DNA of 64,000 nucleotides from NCBI GenBank assembly GCA_947650365.1, contig OX393557.1:46935979-46999978 (forward strand), given 5' to 3'. The DNA is from Chamaelirium japonicum. Lineage: Eukaryota; Streptophyta; Magnoliopsida; Liliales; Melanthiaceae. How positions within the stretch are numbered: the first letter of the stretch is position 1; each line of letters opens with the position of its first letter. This document shows positions 52,735-62,889 of this stretch, piece by piece. A program made the position numbers and the translations under genes. The notes beneath the pieces were generated by a model. It was not told where the DNA came from. It searched no databases and saw only the letters and a program-made list of their open reading frames with translations.

Positions 52735-54614
52735 CTTCGTCTATCTGGCAATACAACACCTGACATATAATTTCAAACAATGTTATAAGACTCCGCACAA
52801 TTTCGGTTTCGGTTCCCGGGTATGGAACACCGAACCAAAACTTCTACAGGCCATCCACATCCCTAATGGATGGGATAAATCTTTATATTTTTGAGCTAAA
52901 TTTTTTGAGCTAAATTTTTGACCTAAAATATTTTCGAGCTAAATAGATTCGGGTATGGAACACGGAACCGAAACCGAAACTTCTACAGGGCATTCATAAT
53001 GCTACGGATACATGGCGTGTATGTAAAGTGCGCGCAGTATCCAAGCCGCGAGCGCCATAGGATATGTACGTGCACTTTGCATATGGACCGCCGTCATTCT
53101 AACATCACAGTTGTGCATCAAGATTTGTTTGCTGCCCCGATCCCACGGGGGCTCACGAAACTAGGTTGCATACGTATGTACATGTCACAATATCTAATAG
53201 TATAATACTTAAATGAAGCCCTCATTAATTCCCGTGTTGTGAGAGGGGCAGTTGCCCCCCCTGAGACTTTGAAAATTTCTTGAGTGGCATACTGTATTGG
53301 CTGCATCTGTTGGCTGCACTATGAGGAAAAAGGTTCAGCTGTCCCTTAGGATCACAGCCACTTACATAAATGCAAAGCCGAGGATATAATTGACACAATA
53401 CAGAGGAAAACAAATTGCATGTCACCCCCTCCTAGCTTAGAATCTCTCTCCGTGAGCTTTCGTTTACTTCCGGGACTCCTCTTATGTTACTCCATTTTCT
53501 TGAAAATGGTCCACCAGGGGGCATAAATGACATCACTGCCATCCGGTGTGGTGTTTTGAATGCAATCACTTATTCTGGGTACTAGCTTTCCATGGATGGC
53601 TGCAATGCCTTGTTTGCTATGTGGTCCCCAATAGATGAAAAAGAGCAGTAGCCCAACTTGAGTTCTCTCGATCGGTTTGGGTTCACTCAATTACCATTAA
53701 TTAGGGAAACTAGGTACAATTGTATCGTGAATGACGCACCACTTACCTTAATGTGCACAAATGGCGAGTGATTTGTGTCGTCGCTCCCCCTTCAGGAACA
53801 TCAACGATGAATCCTTGGGCTCCGGTGGTTTAATCAATGGCCAACCCCAATCTGATTCCGGTAGGTGCTGGCATAATCTCCGACCCCGATTACGACTCCT
53901 CCAACTCATATTTATGGAAGCGCTGGAGTCAGAGAAGTTGCCGTCAAGATCGGAGATGATACTAGAGGGATATAGACGAGGGTTGACCATTGAAGGAAGC
54001 ACCGGAGTCGTGCTCCGACGCCAATCACTCATCATCTGTGTTCGTTGAGATCGGAAATTGATGCTATGGATGCGAAGTGTTTCAATGTAATATATAGTTC
54101 TTTCTGTTAGATAAGTTTTGAAGCACATACGCTTATCCTTTGTAAACCCAAAACCCTATTTTTATCAGTATCAATCAACCATCACTTAGGCTTAAAAACT
54201 CTAATTTAGCTATCACACATTGCCCCCCCTACAAGAAAATCCTGGCTCCGCCCCTGACTAGAACCAACCTAACTCTGCATATTAACTATGGGAGAAAGGG
54301 AGGAGGAGGAGGAGGAGCTCACCGGAGTCCACAGGAGGAGGAGGAGGAGGAGCTCACCGGCGCGCACGAGAGGAGCTCACCGGACCGGAGTCCACAGGAG
54401 GAGGAGGAGGAGGCAGAGCTCGCCGGCGCGCACGAGAGGGGAGGGGTGGCCGGCCGGAGGGGGGAGGGAGGCCGGGGAGGGGGGCGGAGGCCGGGGAGGG
54501 GGGGAGGGAGGCCGGGGAGGGGGGGAGATTGAGAGAGAGAGAGAGAGAGGCGGGGAGGGGTTTAGATCGAAACAGAACAGAAGGGGGGATCGCTGAATGT
54601 GATATAAAACAGGG
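52735..54614. other. CACTA 5' region upstream of transposase
   Basis: Contains two copies of a CGGGTATGGAACAC...AAACTTCTACAGG segment (about 52815-52850, 52950-52992). An inserted-looking stretch has GGGGCAGTTGCCCCCCCTGA at one side (53246) and CACATTGCCCCCCCTACAAG at the other (54217). GGAGGAGGAG and GCCGGGGAGGGG minisatellites lie at 54295-54550. The open frame 53761-54048 has no recognised domain. Promoter elements were not pinned down. Confidence 0.5.
54295..54560. repeat. Purine-rich minisatellite
   Basis: Repeats of GGAGGAGGAGGAGGAGCTCACCGG, then GAGGCCGGGGAGGGGGG, then a GA run. G-quadruplex-prone. Confidence 0.85.
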
Positions 54615-55075
54615 TTTTTACCGACGGACATGTTATGTTCCGTCGGTAATAATAACTTTTTACCGACGGCATAATAATATTCGTCGGTACAAATCCATTT
54701 CGTCGTGACCTTTTTACCGACGGATATTTAATGTCCGTCGGTATATACCGACGGACAATTAGTTCCGTCGGTAAATGTCACGACGGAACTCAGGGTTCCA
54801 TTTTTTCCAGAGGCTCGGTTTTTACCCTGAGTTTCGTCGTAACATATTACCGACGGACGTTATTTGTTCGTCGGTATAAACTAATTGTACCGACAGTCAA
54901 TATAGGTCCGTCGGTATAAAACATTGTACCGACGGATTATATATAACCGTCGGTAATAAATGTGCAAAATATATTAAAAAAATCGAAGTTATAATACCGA
55001 CGGAATTTATTATAACCGTCGGTAAAATGAACATTATTACCGACGGTACTTAAAATGTCCGTCGGTAAATAAGCT
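54615..55075. repeat. CACTA subterminal repeat array (right)
   Basis: About 21 copies of the same TACCGACGG motif in alternating orientation, mirror-image to the left array. Lies upstream of the transposase gene. Confidence 0.88.
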
Positions 55076-55088
55076 ATTTCTTGTAGTG

Positions 55089-55545
55089 TTTCTACACACT
55101 CAATGGATCGAATTGGGTTTTTAAAAAGCCGACATGATTGGATCGGTTGACGGATTTGTATATTCAAAACCGACCTAAACCGAACCAAACCGACAAATGT
55201 ATATACATATAATATTTTATTAAATATACATTATGTCCTCCTATATCCTTGGATGACTCAAAATCAGTTAAAAATCTTATTTATGCCTAATGACTTGATA
55301 ACAATTATTATGTTTTAAGTTTGAACTAGGTCCTAATAGAAGAGGGGGGGGGGGGGGGGGGGGGGGGAGTCCAATAAGAAGATGGTTCAAAGCCTAAACC
55401 GACCGACCAATCCAATCCAAATTTACTTTAATTGGATTGGATTAGATTGGATTCCAATCTTAGTTCAGTTTGGATCGGATTGAAAATCGTCAAAATCAAC
55501 CAAGGTTGCCTAGATATGTCAGTTTCGAACCGATGCACCCCCGCC
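55089..55545. repeat. Dispersed repeat R, copy 2, right part
   Basis: Resumes with TTTCTACACACTCAATGG after the CACTA element and continues uninterrupted through the site where Copia-1 is inserted in copy 1 (near 55325). Contains a poly-G run (55346-55367). Ends near TTTCGAACCGATGCACCCCC. Confidence 0.82.
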
Positions 55546-55640
55546 CCCCCTGCTGCAAGCCCAAAGAATCTACTACAAAATCAATATCAACTTCATTCCT
55601 CTACTCCTATGTGGCCGTTGCCTTCCCAGGATGAAGCTCT

Positions 55641-56200
55641 TTTTTTTTGGGGTTTTTTTGCAAGTCGACCCCTTTAAACTAGTCTAATTGTATATTAGCC
55701 CCTATAAATTTTATATTTACATATCGATCTTACAAAACATATAAAGTTGTGCATATATACCCCTCCATTACTATACGTCAATAGAAAGTGATTTAAACCC
55801 GGTGAGCTTCAAACCTGAGGTGCAAATATCCATTTTACCTATGCTCAAAGGGTGACTTACCACTTGCATTAGCTAATTTCAGTTGTTTTCAGTGTGAGTA
55901 TCCTAACCCTAACTCCATTCCGATCTCCCCTCGATGCTTGTCTAACTCTTTACACTTGTTTGAAAGCCCTCCACTCTTATCCGATAGATATGGCAGCCCT
56001 CATCATTTATATCTAATAGCCAACATGAGAATATTCTAAATATAGCCAACAATTTGAGATGGTAGTTAACTAGAGGGATGAATATGCACAATTTTATATG
56101 TTTTGGAGGGTCGATGTACGAATATAAGATTTTCAAAGGTTAATATACAATTAGACTAATTTATAGGGGTGGATTTGCAAAAAAACTTTTTTTTTAAAAA
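55641..56200. mobile_element. Fold-back MITE next to Copia-2
   Basis: The left arm TTTTTTTGCAAGTCGACCCC followed by CTAGTCTAATTGTATATTA pairs with the right arm TAATATACAATTAGACTAAT...GGGGTGGATTTGCAAAAAAA. Pairing extends inward through TATAAATTTTATATTTACAT-like sequence. No coding sequence. Confidence 0.72.
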
Positions 56201-56212
56201 AAAGGTTCTCAG

Positions 56213-56365
56213 TGTTATGAAACGGTGGTTGCATCGGATATGGATGCCCATCGGATAAATACCCCTAGATTCATGGGATAGGAGATTTCCCCGTCTCTAT
56301 CCCAACCTCCAATTATGCCTATATATAGGGGGGTAAATGAATAATACTATACGTTTTTCCCAACA
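56213..56365 (+). repeat. Copia-2 5' LTR
   Basis: TGTTATGAAACGG...CCCAACA, with TATATATAGG as a likely TATA box near 56321. Confidence 0.95.
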
Positions 56366-56380
56366 CGTTATCAGCACGAG
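56366..56380 (+). promoter_or_regulatory. Copia-2 primer-binding site (putative)
   Basis: CGTTATCAGCACGAG directly after the LTR, the same as in Copia-1. The tRNA was not identified. Confidence 0.5.
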
Positions 56381-57840
56381 CGGAGTTGCATGTCCCGGCC
56401 GATCGACCCCATCGTAGAAGAGAGAGAGAAGAGATCCCGTCGAGCATCCCGGCAAACAAGGTACAATCCCTTATCGCAACACTCGGCTCCGGATCACGTC
56501 CCGTGCGACCCCGACCCCGGCTCTCGTACTCCCCGGCCCCGGCTCTCGTACTCCTCGACCCCGGCTCAGGCTCTCATCCCGAAAGGAACCATGACCCACG
56601 TCGTGTAGTTGACGGCCGATCAGATCTCTAATTAGAGAGAAGGGAGAGAGAGAGATTGACGGAGCTCTTTTCCCGTTTGCCGATTAGATCTCTAGTTTGA
56701 GATCAGATCTCAAACTAGAGATAACATGAATAGCTTCTATTTCTAACTATATTAATCCGAGCTCTTTTGAGATCAGATCAGAGCTCTTTTTCGACGCGGA
56801 GAAGATGATGAATAGGAACACGTCTGTTGGGTTCTAAAACCCGACCCGACTGTGTATTAATCCGAATTGTATTAAACTGTTTAGCCCCTAAAACCCGACC
56901 GGACTGTATTATGCAGACCCGACCCGACTGTTTAATAGTACAGACCCGATCTGTATATATAGCAGGCCCGACCCGTTTATTATATGCAGGCCCAGCCCGA
57001 CTGCATAGTACAGACCCGACTGCATTTGCAGGCCCGATCCGACTACATATAGTACCAACCCGACTGCACAGTGCAGGCCCGGCCCAACTGTGTTTATAGC
57101 AGACCCGACCCATCTAAGTTTGTTTTATTTTAATTGGGTTTTACACCCGATTACAAATCAACCCGACCCGCTTTATATTAAAGCCCAGACTAGACCAGAC
57201 CTGGACCCAGCCTAGGCCAGGCACAGACCACCCCAGATCCAGGCCCAATCTATTTTTGAGCCCAATGTGCTGTTTATTTAATCTGTTTTTGATCTAGACC
57301 GTCTATTTTAATATTGCATTCCGAACCCGATTTAGATCCGATCTAGAGTATCCAAATATGGATTTTGGGTATCCGAACCATTCCAGAAGAATCGGTACGG
57401 TCAGATTTTACTATTTCATATACATTATTTATATATTTAACTGCTTAGCCCCTAAGGGACTAATATGCAATATATGTTTTACAAATAAGGACAGAATTGT
57501 CCTTAATTGTAACAGACTCTATGATGTACTTATGTCTTGAATCTCTTACCTGTTCTATGTACATAAAATATCATTTTCTTCATTAGATGTACTTTAGTTA
57601 ATTAGAACCTTTTAGAAAAGCTTGGCAAGGCGCATGACGGTTCCATAAAACCCGCTCTACCTTGGCAAGTGGTTTCTAAAAGGACCCTATTAATACCCAG
57701 TATTAATAGGCTTTGTACATGATATGTCAAATTGTTTTCTATAATATATCTCTATATGCACATGTGATATATATGGTAATCATAGTAATTAATGAATAAA
57801 TGAACATGCATGCATACATGAATATATGACTATAGTTAAG
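56381..57840 (+). other. Copia-2 leader region
   Basis: Untranslated leader with many ACCCGACC/GCAGGCCCG repeats (56830-57110). No coding sequence is supported before about 57845. Confidence 0.6.
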
Positions 57841-57844
57841 ATAG

Positions 57845-58360
57845 ATTTGAAGAATAAATATATGAGCATAGTAGATCCTGTAGATCTCTGGAAGGCACTC
57901 AAGAAACGCTACGATCACTAGAAGATGATCACTTTGCCTGCAGCAAAGAGCGAACGATAAAATGCTATCTACCTTCTACCCAAATAATCATTCTACAACA
58001 GCAATGCAGGGGATGAAGTACCAGAAGTACTCAGAACTTATAAAAGTCCACCTGATCGTTGAAAAATATAATACCTTATTGGTAAAGAATCATAATTCTA
58101 GACCCACTAGATCATTGGCACTGCCAGAAGCAAACACCAATGATTTCTACCAAGGTAGAGGTAGAGGAATGAGAGATGGAAGACACGGCAGCAAAGGACG
58201 TAATAACTACCCTGGAAGAGATAGAGACCACCCTGGAAGAGGTGGACACCAATATCATCTTGGAAGAGATGATAATTAGGGTCCTTGGAAGGACATTGGT
58301 TCGGAAACTGCCGTGCCAGTAAACATGAGAAAACAATGAGTGGCCTAAAGATTACGAGAA
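57845..58360 (+). pseudogene. Copia-2 gag with internal deletion
   Basis: Pieces align with Copia-1 gag. KNKYMSIVDPVDLWKALKKR reaches about 57918 and then meets a stop. The frame then jumps to MLSTFYPNNHSTTAMQ, so about 38 residues present in Copia-1 (the capsid middle) are missing. The Arg/Gly linker follows (FYQGRGRGMRDGRHG). Only the second half of the zinc knuckle remains (EGHWFGNCRASKH). It leads straight into a 42-45-bp minisatellite and a stop. Confidence 0.8.
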
Positions 58361-58560
58361 GAAGACTGATGTCCTGAAGACATCGTACCTTAAGATTACC
58401 AGAAGAAGACTGATGTCCTGAAGACATCGTACCTAATTACTAGAAGAAGACTGATGTCCTGAAGACATCGTACCTAATTACCAGAAGAAGACTGATGTCC
58501 TGAAGACATCGTACCTTAAGATTACCAGAAGAAGACTGATGTCCTTAAGGCATCAGACAT
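58348..58560 (+). repeat. Minisatellite between gag and pol of Copia-2, five units
   Basis: Units of 41-45 bp read AGAAGAAGACTGATGTCCTG then AAGACATCGTACC. Each holds the dyad GATGTC-CTGAA-GACATC. The fifth unit is diverged. Copia-1 lacks the array. Confidence 0.9.
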
Positions 58561-58753
58561 TGCTAAGTAGTTTTTATTTCCTGTTAGACATTACTCAGTA
58601 GTTTTTATTCTGTCAGACATTGTTGAGTAATTTTTATATTATGTTGGATATTTATATTATCGTTCTGATGCATATAGTTAGAAATTGTGTTAGTAAATTT
58701 TATGATTGATAATTCTCTTCTGACATTTATTGATACATATAACTTATCATTTA

Positions 58754-61700
58754 GGAATGATGACCAACTGCAAAGAGATTTGCCTGATAGATAGTGCAAC
58801 AACACATACCATACTGAAACACAGAAAATTCTTTACAAATCTTGAATATAATTCACGTATGGTTACTACAGTGGCTGACCCTACTGACATAGTTACAGGG
58901 TCCGGAAGAGCCCATATACTTTTACCTAATGGTACTCATTTGCTAATTAAGGATGCTCTATACTCAGAAAATTCCAGAAGAAATTTACTGAGTTTCAAAG
59001 ACATCCGAGCAAATGGATATCATTTAGAAACTACAAATGAAGGCAATCTAGAATACCTCTGCATCACATCTAAGAACGGAGAGCATATTTCCATACTAGA
59101 AAAATGCTCAACCCTATCTTTAGGGTTATACTTTACTCACATTGGGGTTATGGAGTCCTATGCCACTCACTTGAACCAGAAGTTCACAAATCCTGAAGAT
59201 TTGGTACTTTGACATGATAGATTAGGTCACCCATGGTCAGGTATGCTTAGGAAGATCATTCACAATTCCTATGGTCATCATCTTAACAATCGAAGCCTGA
59301 ATTTTCCAAATGACCATTTTTGTGACCCTTGTTCCCAAGGGAAGTTAATCACTAGACCTTCTTTCCAGAAAATAGAGATAGAATCACCTACCTTCCTGCA
59401 GAGGGTTCAAGGTGATATCTGTGGTCCTATACACCCTCCTAGTGGTCCATTTAGATATTTTATGATCCTAATAGATGCATCTACTAGATGGTCATATGTG
59501 AGCCTACTCTCCACTAGAAATTTAGCTTTTGCTAGATTATTATCCCAGATTATCAAACTTAGAGCTAGTTTTCCTGATAACCCTATCAAATCTATCTGAT
59601 TGGATAATGCAGCTGAATTATCTTCTAAAATCTTCAATGACTTCTGCACATCCATCGAAATAGAAGTCGAACATTCTGTTCCCCATGTCCACATCCAGAA
59701 TGGCCTTGCTGAAGCTTTTATTAAGCGCTTGCAATTAATAGATAGACCATTACTCTTACAATCCAGACTTCTAATTTCTGCATGGGGGCATGCTATCTTG
59801 CATGCTGCTAATTTTGTTAGACTCAGACCTACTTCATACCATAATTTTTCTTCTGCACAACTTGTGTCAGGTATTCAGCCCAATATATCTCATCTCAGAA
59901 AGTTTGGATGTGCTGTACATGTCCCCATTCCCCCTCCAAATAGAACTAAGATGGGTCCCCAACGTAGATTGGGGATTTATATCGGTTTTGACTCACCTTC
60001 AATCATAAGATTCTTAGAACCCTTAACAGGTGATCTATTTACTGCTAGATTTGCAGATTGTCATTTCGATGAGATAGTCTTCCCGCCGTTAGGGGGAGAT
60101 AAAGAAGTTTCTAGGCAACGACCTGTTTCCGAAGAATGGCGTGAATTATCGTGGAATACTTCCACTATGTCTCATCTAGATCCTAGATCTCCCCAATGTG
60201 AGGTAGAAGTAAAAAGGTTTTTGCATTTGCAAGATATTGCAAATCAATTACCTGATGCCTTCAATGATGCAACTAATGTAACTAAGTTGTTTGTTCCAGC
60301 CAAGAATGTACCTGCAAGAATTAATATTTCAACTCCCACTAATGAAACTGCTGCACGTCAGAAACGTGGCAGACCTATAGGTTCCAAAGATTCAGTTCCC
60401 CGGAAGAGGAAGTTGAATGAGAAATCATACCCTAAAACTCCAGAAGAAGTTAAGGTTCCAGAAGAACCTGGTCATAATGATCCAGAAGAGATTATGGATC
60501 ATATTTTTCCAGAAGAAAATATTTCCCAACGGCCAAATTTCCCTCAAACTCCTGAAGAGATCCCTGCAGTGATTATGGATAATGTACCGGTACCGAATAA
60601 TGAGATCTCAATATTCCATATGAGGGGTGAAATTTGGGACCGAAAGGAAATAGTCATCGATGACATATTTGCATACAAAGTAGCTACTGAAATAACAAAG
60701 AGCGATGATGAAGATAATGAACCACGTAGTATATATGAATGTCGACATAGAACTGATTGGCCAAAATGGAGAGATGCTATTCAAGCTGAACTTGAATCTC
60801 TCAAGAAATGTGGAGTATTTGGACCTATAGTACAAACACCAAATAACGTAAACCCTGTAGGTTTCAAATGGGTGTTTGTAAGGAAAAGAAATAAAAATAA
60901 TGAAATCGCTAGATATAAGGCAAGGCTTGTAGCCCAGGGATTCCTGCAGAAATCCGGGATTGATTATGAAGATACCTATTCCCCTGTTATGGATATAGTT
61001 ACGTTTAGATATCTCATTAGTCTCACAGTTTCTGAAAACCTAGAGATGAGGCTAATGGATGTCGTAACGGCATACCTATACGGGAACCTAGACACAGATA
61101 TTTATATGAAAATCCCAGAAGGATTCAAATTGCCTGAAGCAACATCAAAAGTCCCAAAAGGATTCAAGTTGCCTGAAGCAACATCAAAGAGTGCGCACTC
61201 GATAAAACTAAGACGAGCATTGTACGGCCTGAAGCAATCCAGAAGGATGTGGTACAATCACCTTAGTGAATACTTGTCTAGGGAAGGTTATAAGAATGAT
61301 CCCATATGCCCATGCGTTTTCATAAAGAAATCAAAAAATGGATTTACTATAATTGTAGTTTATGTGGATGACATAAACTTGATTGGGACTCCTGAAGGGC
61401 TCAAGAAAACTTCTGATTATCTAAAAAGGGAGTTTGAAATGAAAGTACTTGGTGATACTAAGTTTTGTCTCGGCCTGCAGATCGAGCGTAGCTCTAGTGG
61501 GATTTTAGTACATCAATCCTTATATACTGAAAATTTGTTAAAGAAATTTAATATGGATAAATGTCACCCACTAAGCACTCCCATGGTAGTTAGACCTCTT
61601 GATATTCATAAAGATCCATTTAGACCTAAAGAGGAACATGAAACTATTCTTGGTTCTGAAAAACCGTATTTAAGTGCTATTGGTACTTTATTGTATTTAG

Positions 61701-62362
61701 CTCAATGTACTAGACAAGATATATATTTTTCTATTAATCTATTGGCTAGATACAGTTCAGAATCGACTCTTAGGCATTGGAATGGAATAAAACAAATATT
61801 TAGATATTTGCGAGGAACCATTAATATGGGATTATTTTATTCTTGTGTTACTCCTCACTTGATTGGTTATGCAGATTCAGGTTTTCTCTCTGACCCCCAT
61901 AAGGGTCGATCCCAAACAGGGTAAGTATTTTTGAATAACAATGCAGCTATTTCTTGGAGATCGACCAAATAAACACTTGTGGCCATATCATCGAACCATG
62001 CTGAAATATTAGCCCTGCATGAAGCAAGTAGAGAATGCGTATGGTTGAGGTCACTTGTGCAGCACATCAGAAGCAGTTGCCAGTTGGCATCAGTTACCAA
62101 AGAGCCAACAGTTATCCACGAAGATAATGCCACATGTATTGCTCAAATTCAAGCTGGCTTCATCAAGGGAGATCGAACAAAGCACATCTCACCAAAGTTT
62201 TTCTACACCCACGAACTTCAGAAGAAAAGGGAGATTGAAGTCAAGCAAGTACGGTCAAGCGACAATCTTGCGGATCTCTTCACCAAAGCTTTGCCCAAGT
62301 CTACTTTCCAGAAGATGGTGTACGGCATCGGACTGCGACGACTCAATCACCAAACAAATTGA
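58754..62362 (+). pseudogene. Copia-2 pol: protease, integrase, RT, RNase H with four stops
   Basis: Protease active site DSATTHT near 58790. GAG-pre-integrase HDRLGHP and CDPCSQGK. Integrase core QGDICGPI, ASTRWSYV and HIQNGLAEA. RT ARYKARLVAQGF and VVYVDDINLIG. RNase H GYADSGFLSDPHKGRSQTG, SSNHAEILALHEASRECVW and THELQKKREIEVKQV. All are in one frame. Stops are TGA before HDRLGHP (about 59210, Trp expected), TGA at 59597-59599 (Arg expected before LDNAAE), TAA at 61922-61924 and TAA near 61970. The longest open piece, 59600-61924, is 774 codons and has no real start. A 39-bp in-frame tandem duplication lies in RT (61112-61189). Confidence 0.92.
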
Positions 62363-62499
62363 TGTAATAAGGAGGAGATATAATCAGGGGGAGAGCTGTA
62401 ATAATATAATCAGGAGGAGATGTAACCAGGGGAAGAGATGTAATAATGGTAATGTAATTGTTAGGCGGAGGGCATCCTGAAGATGCAAACTTATGCGCG

Positions 62500-62690
62500 C
62501 TGTACTCTTTTTCCTTTGGTAGGGTTTTTCCCACAGGGTTTTTCCATCAAAGGTTTTAACGAGGCAGCATTATGCGCACCCACCATAGTTCCTGAAGAAC
62601 TTGTTCCTGAAGAACTAAGGTTGTACTCTTTTTCCTTTGATAGGATTTTTTCCACTGGGTTTTTCCATCAAAGGTTTTAATGAGGCAATC
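62500..62690 (+). repeat. Duplicated 3' block of Copia-2
   Basis: Two blocks (about 62503-62565 and 62622-62685) share TGTACTCTTTTTCCTTTG, GGGTTTTTCCATCAAAGG and TTTTAAYGAGGCA. The same doubled block occurs in Copia-1. Confidence 0.8.
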
Positions 62691-62721
62691 ATTGATAAAA
62701 TGGTGGTCATCCAAGGGGGAG

Positions 62722-62874
62722 TGTTATGAAACGGTGGTTGCATCAGATATGGATGCCCATCGGATAAATACCCCTAGATTCATGGGATAGGAGATTTCCC
62801 TGTCTCTATCCCAACCTCCAATTATGCCTATATATAGGGGGGTAAATGAATAATACTATACGTTTTTCCCAACA
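62722..62874 (+). repeat. Copia-2 3' LTR
   Basis: 153 bp, same length as the 5' LTR, with two substitutions (CGG to CAG, CCCC to CCCT). Confidence 0.95.
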
Positions 62875-62889
62875 CTCAGGATGAAGCTC

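Larger units (their letters stand above)
39271..55088 (-). mobile_element. Autonomous-looking CACTA (En/Spm) transposon, 15.8 kb
   Basis: Termini CACTACAAAAAA (39271) and, in reverse complement, CACTACAAGAAA (to 55088) are flanked by TTT on both sides (39268-39270, 55089-55091), the 3-bp duplication typical of CACTA elements. Subterminal regions of about 500 bp carry more than 20 alternating copies each of TACCGACGG. Both genes lie on the minus strand: a TNPD-like transposase (52734-49154) and a TNPA/Transposase_24-like gene (47901-46202). Both are open over all inferred exons. The rest is mostly 181-bp satellite. The insertion splits repeat R. Everything needed for mobility seems present; whether it moves is unknown. 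Confidence 0.93.
56213..62874 (+). mobile_element. Copia-2: young full-length Ty1/copia retrotransposon
   Basis: The LTRs 56213-56365 and 62722-62874 are 153 bp each and differ at only two positions by eye. The target duplication CTCAG is exact (56208-56212, 62875-62879). The primer-site string CGTTATCAGCACGAG follows the 5' LTR, and the purine tract AAGGGGGAG (62713-62721) precedes the 3' LTR. Gag is internally deleted and pol has four stops, so this copy needs proteins from elsewhere. Pol is related to Copia-1, while the LTR sequence is different. Confidence 0.95.
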
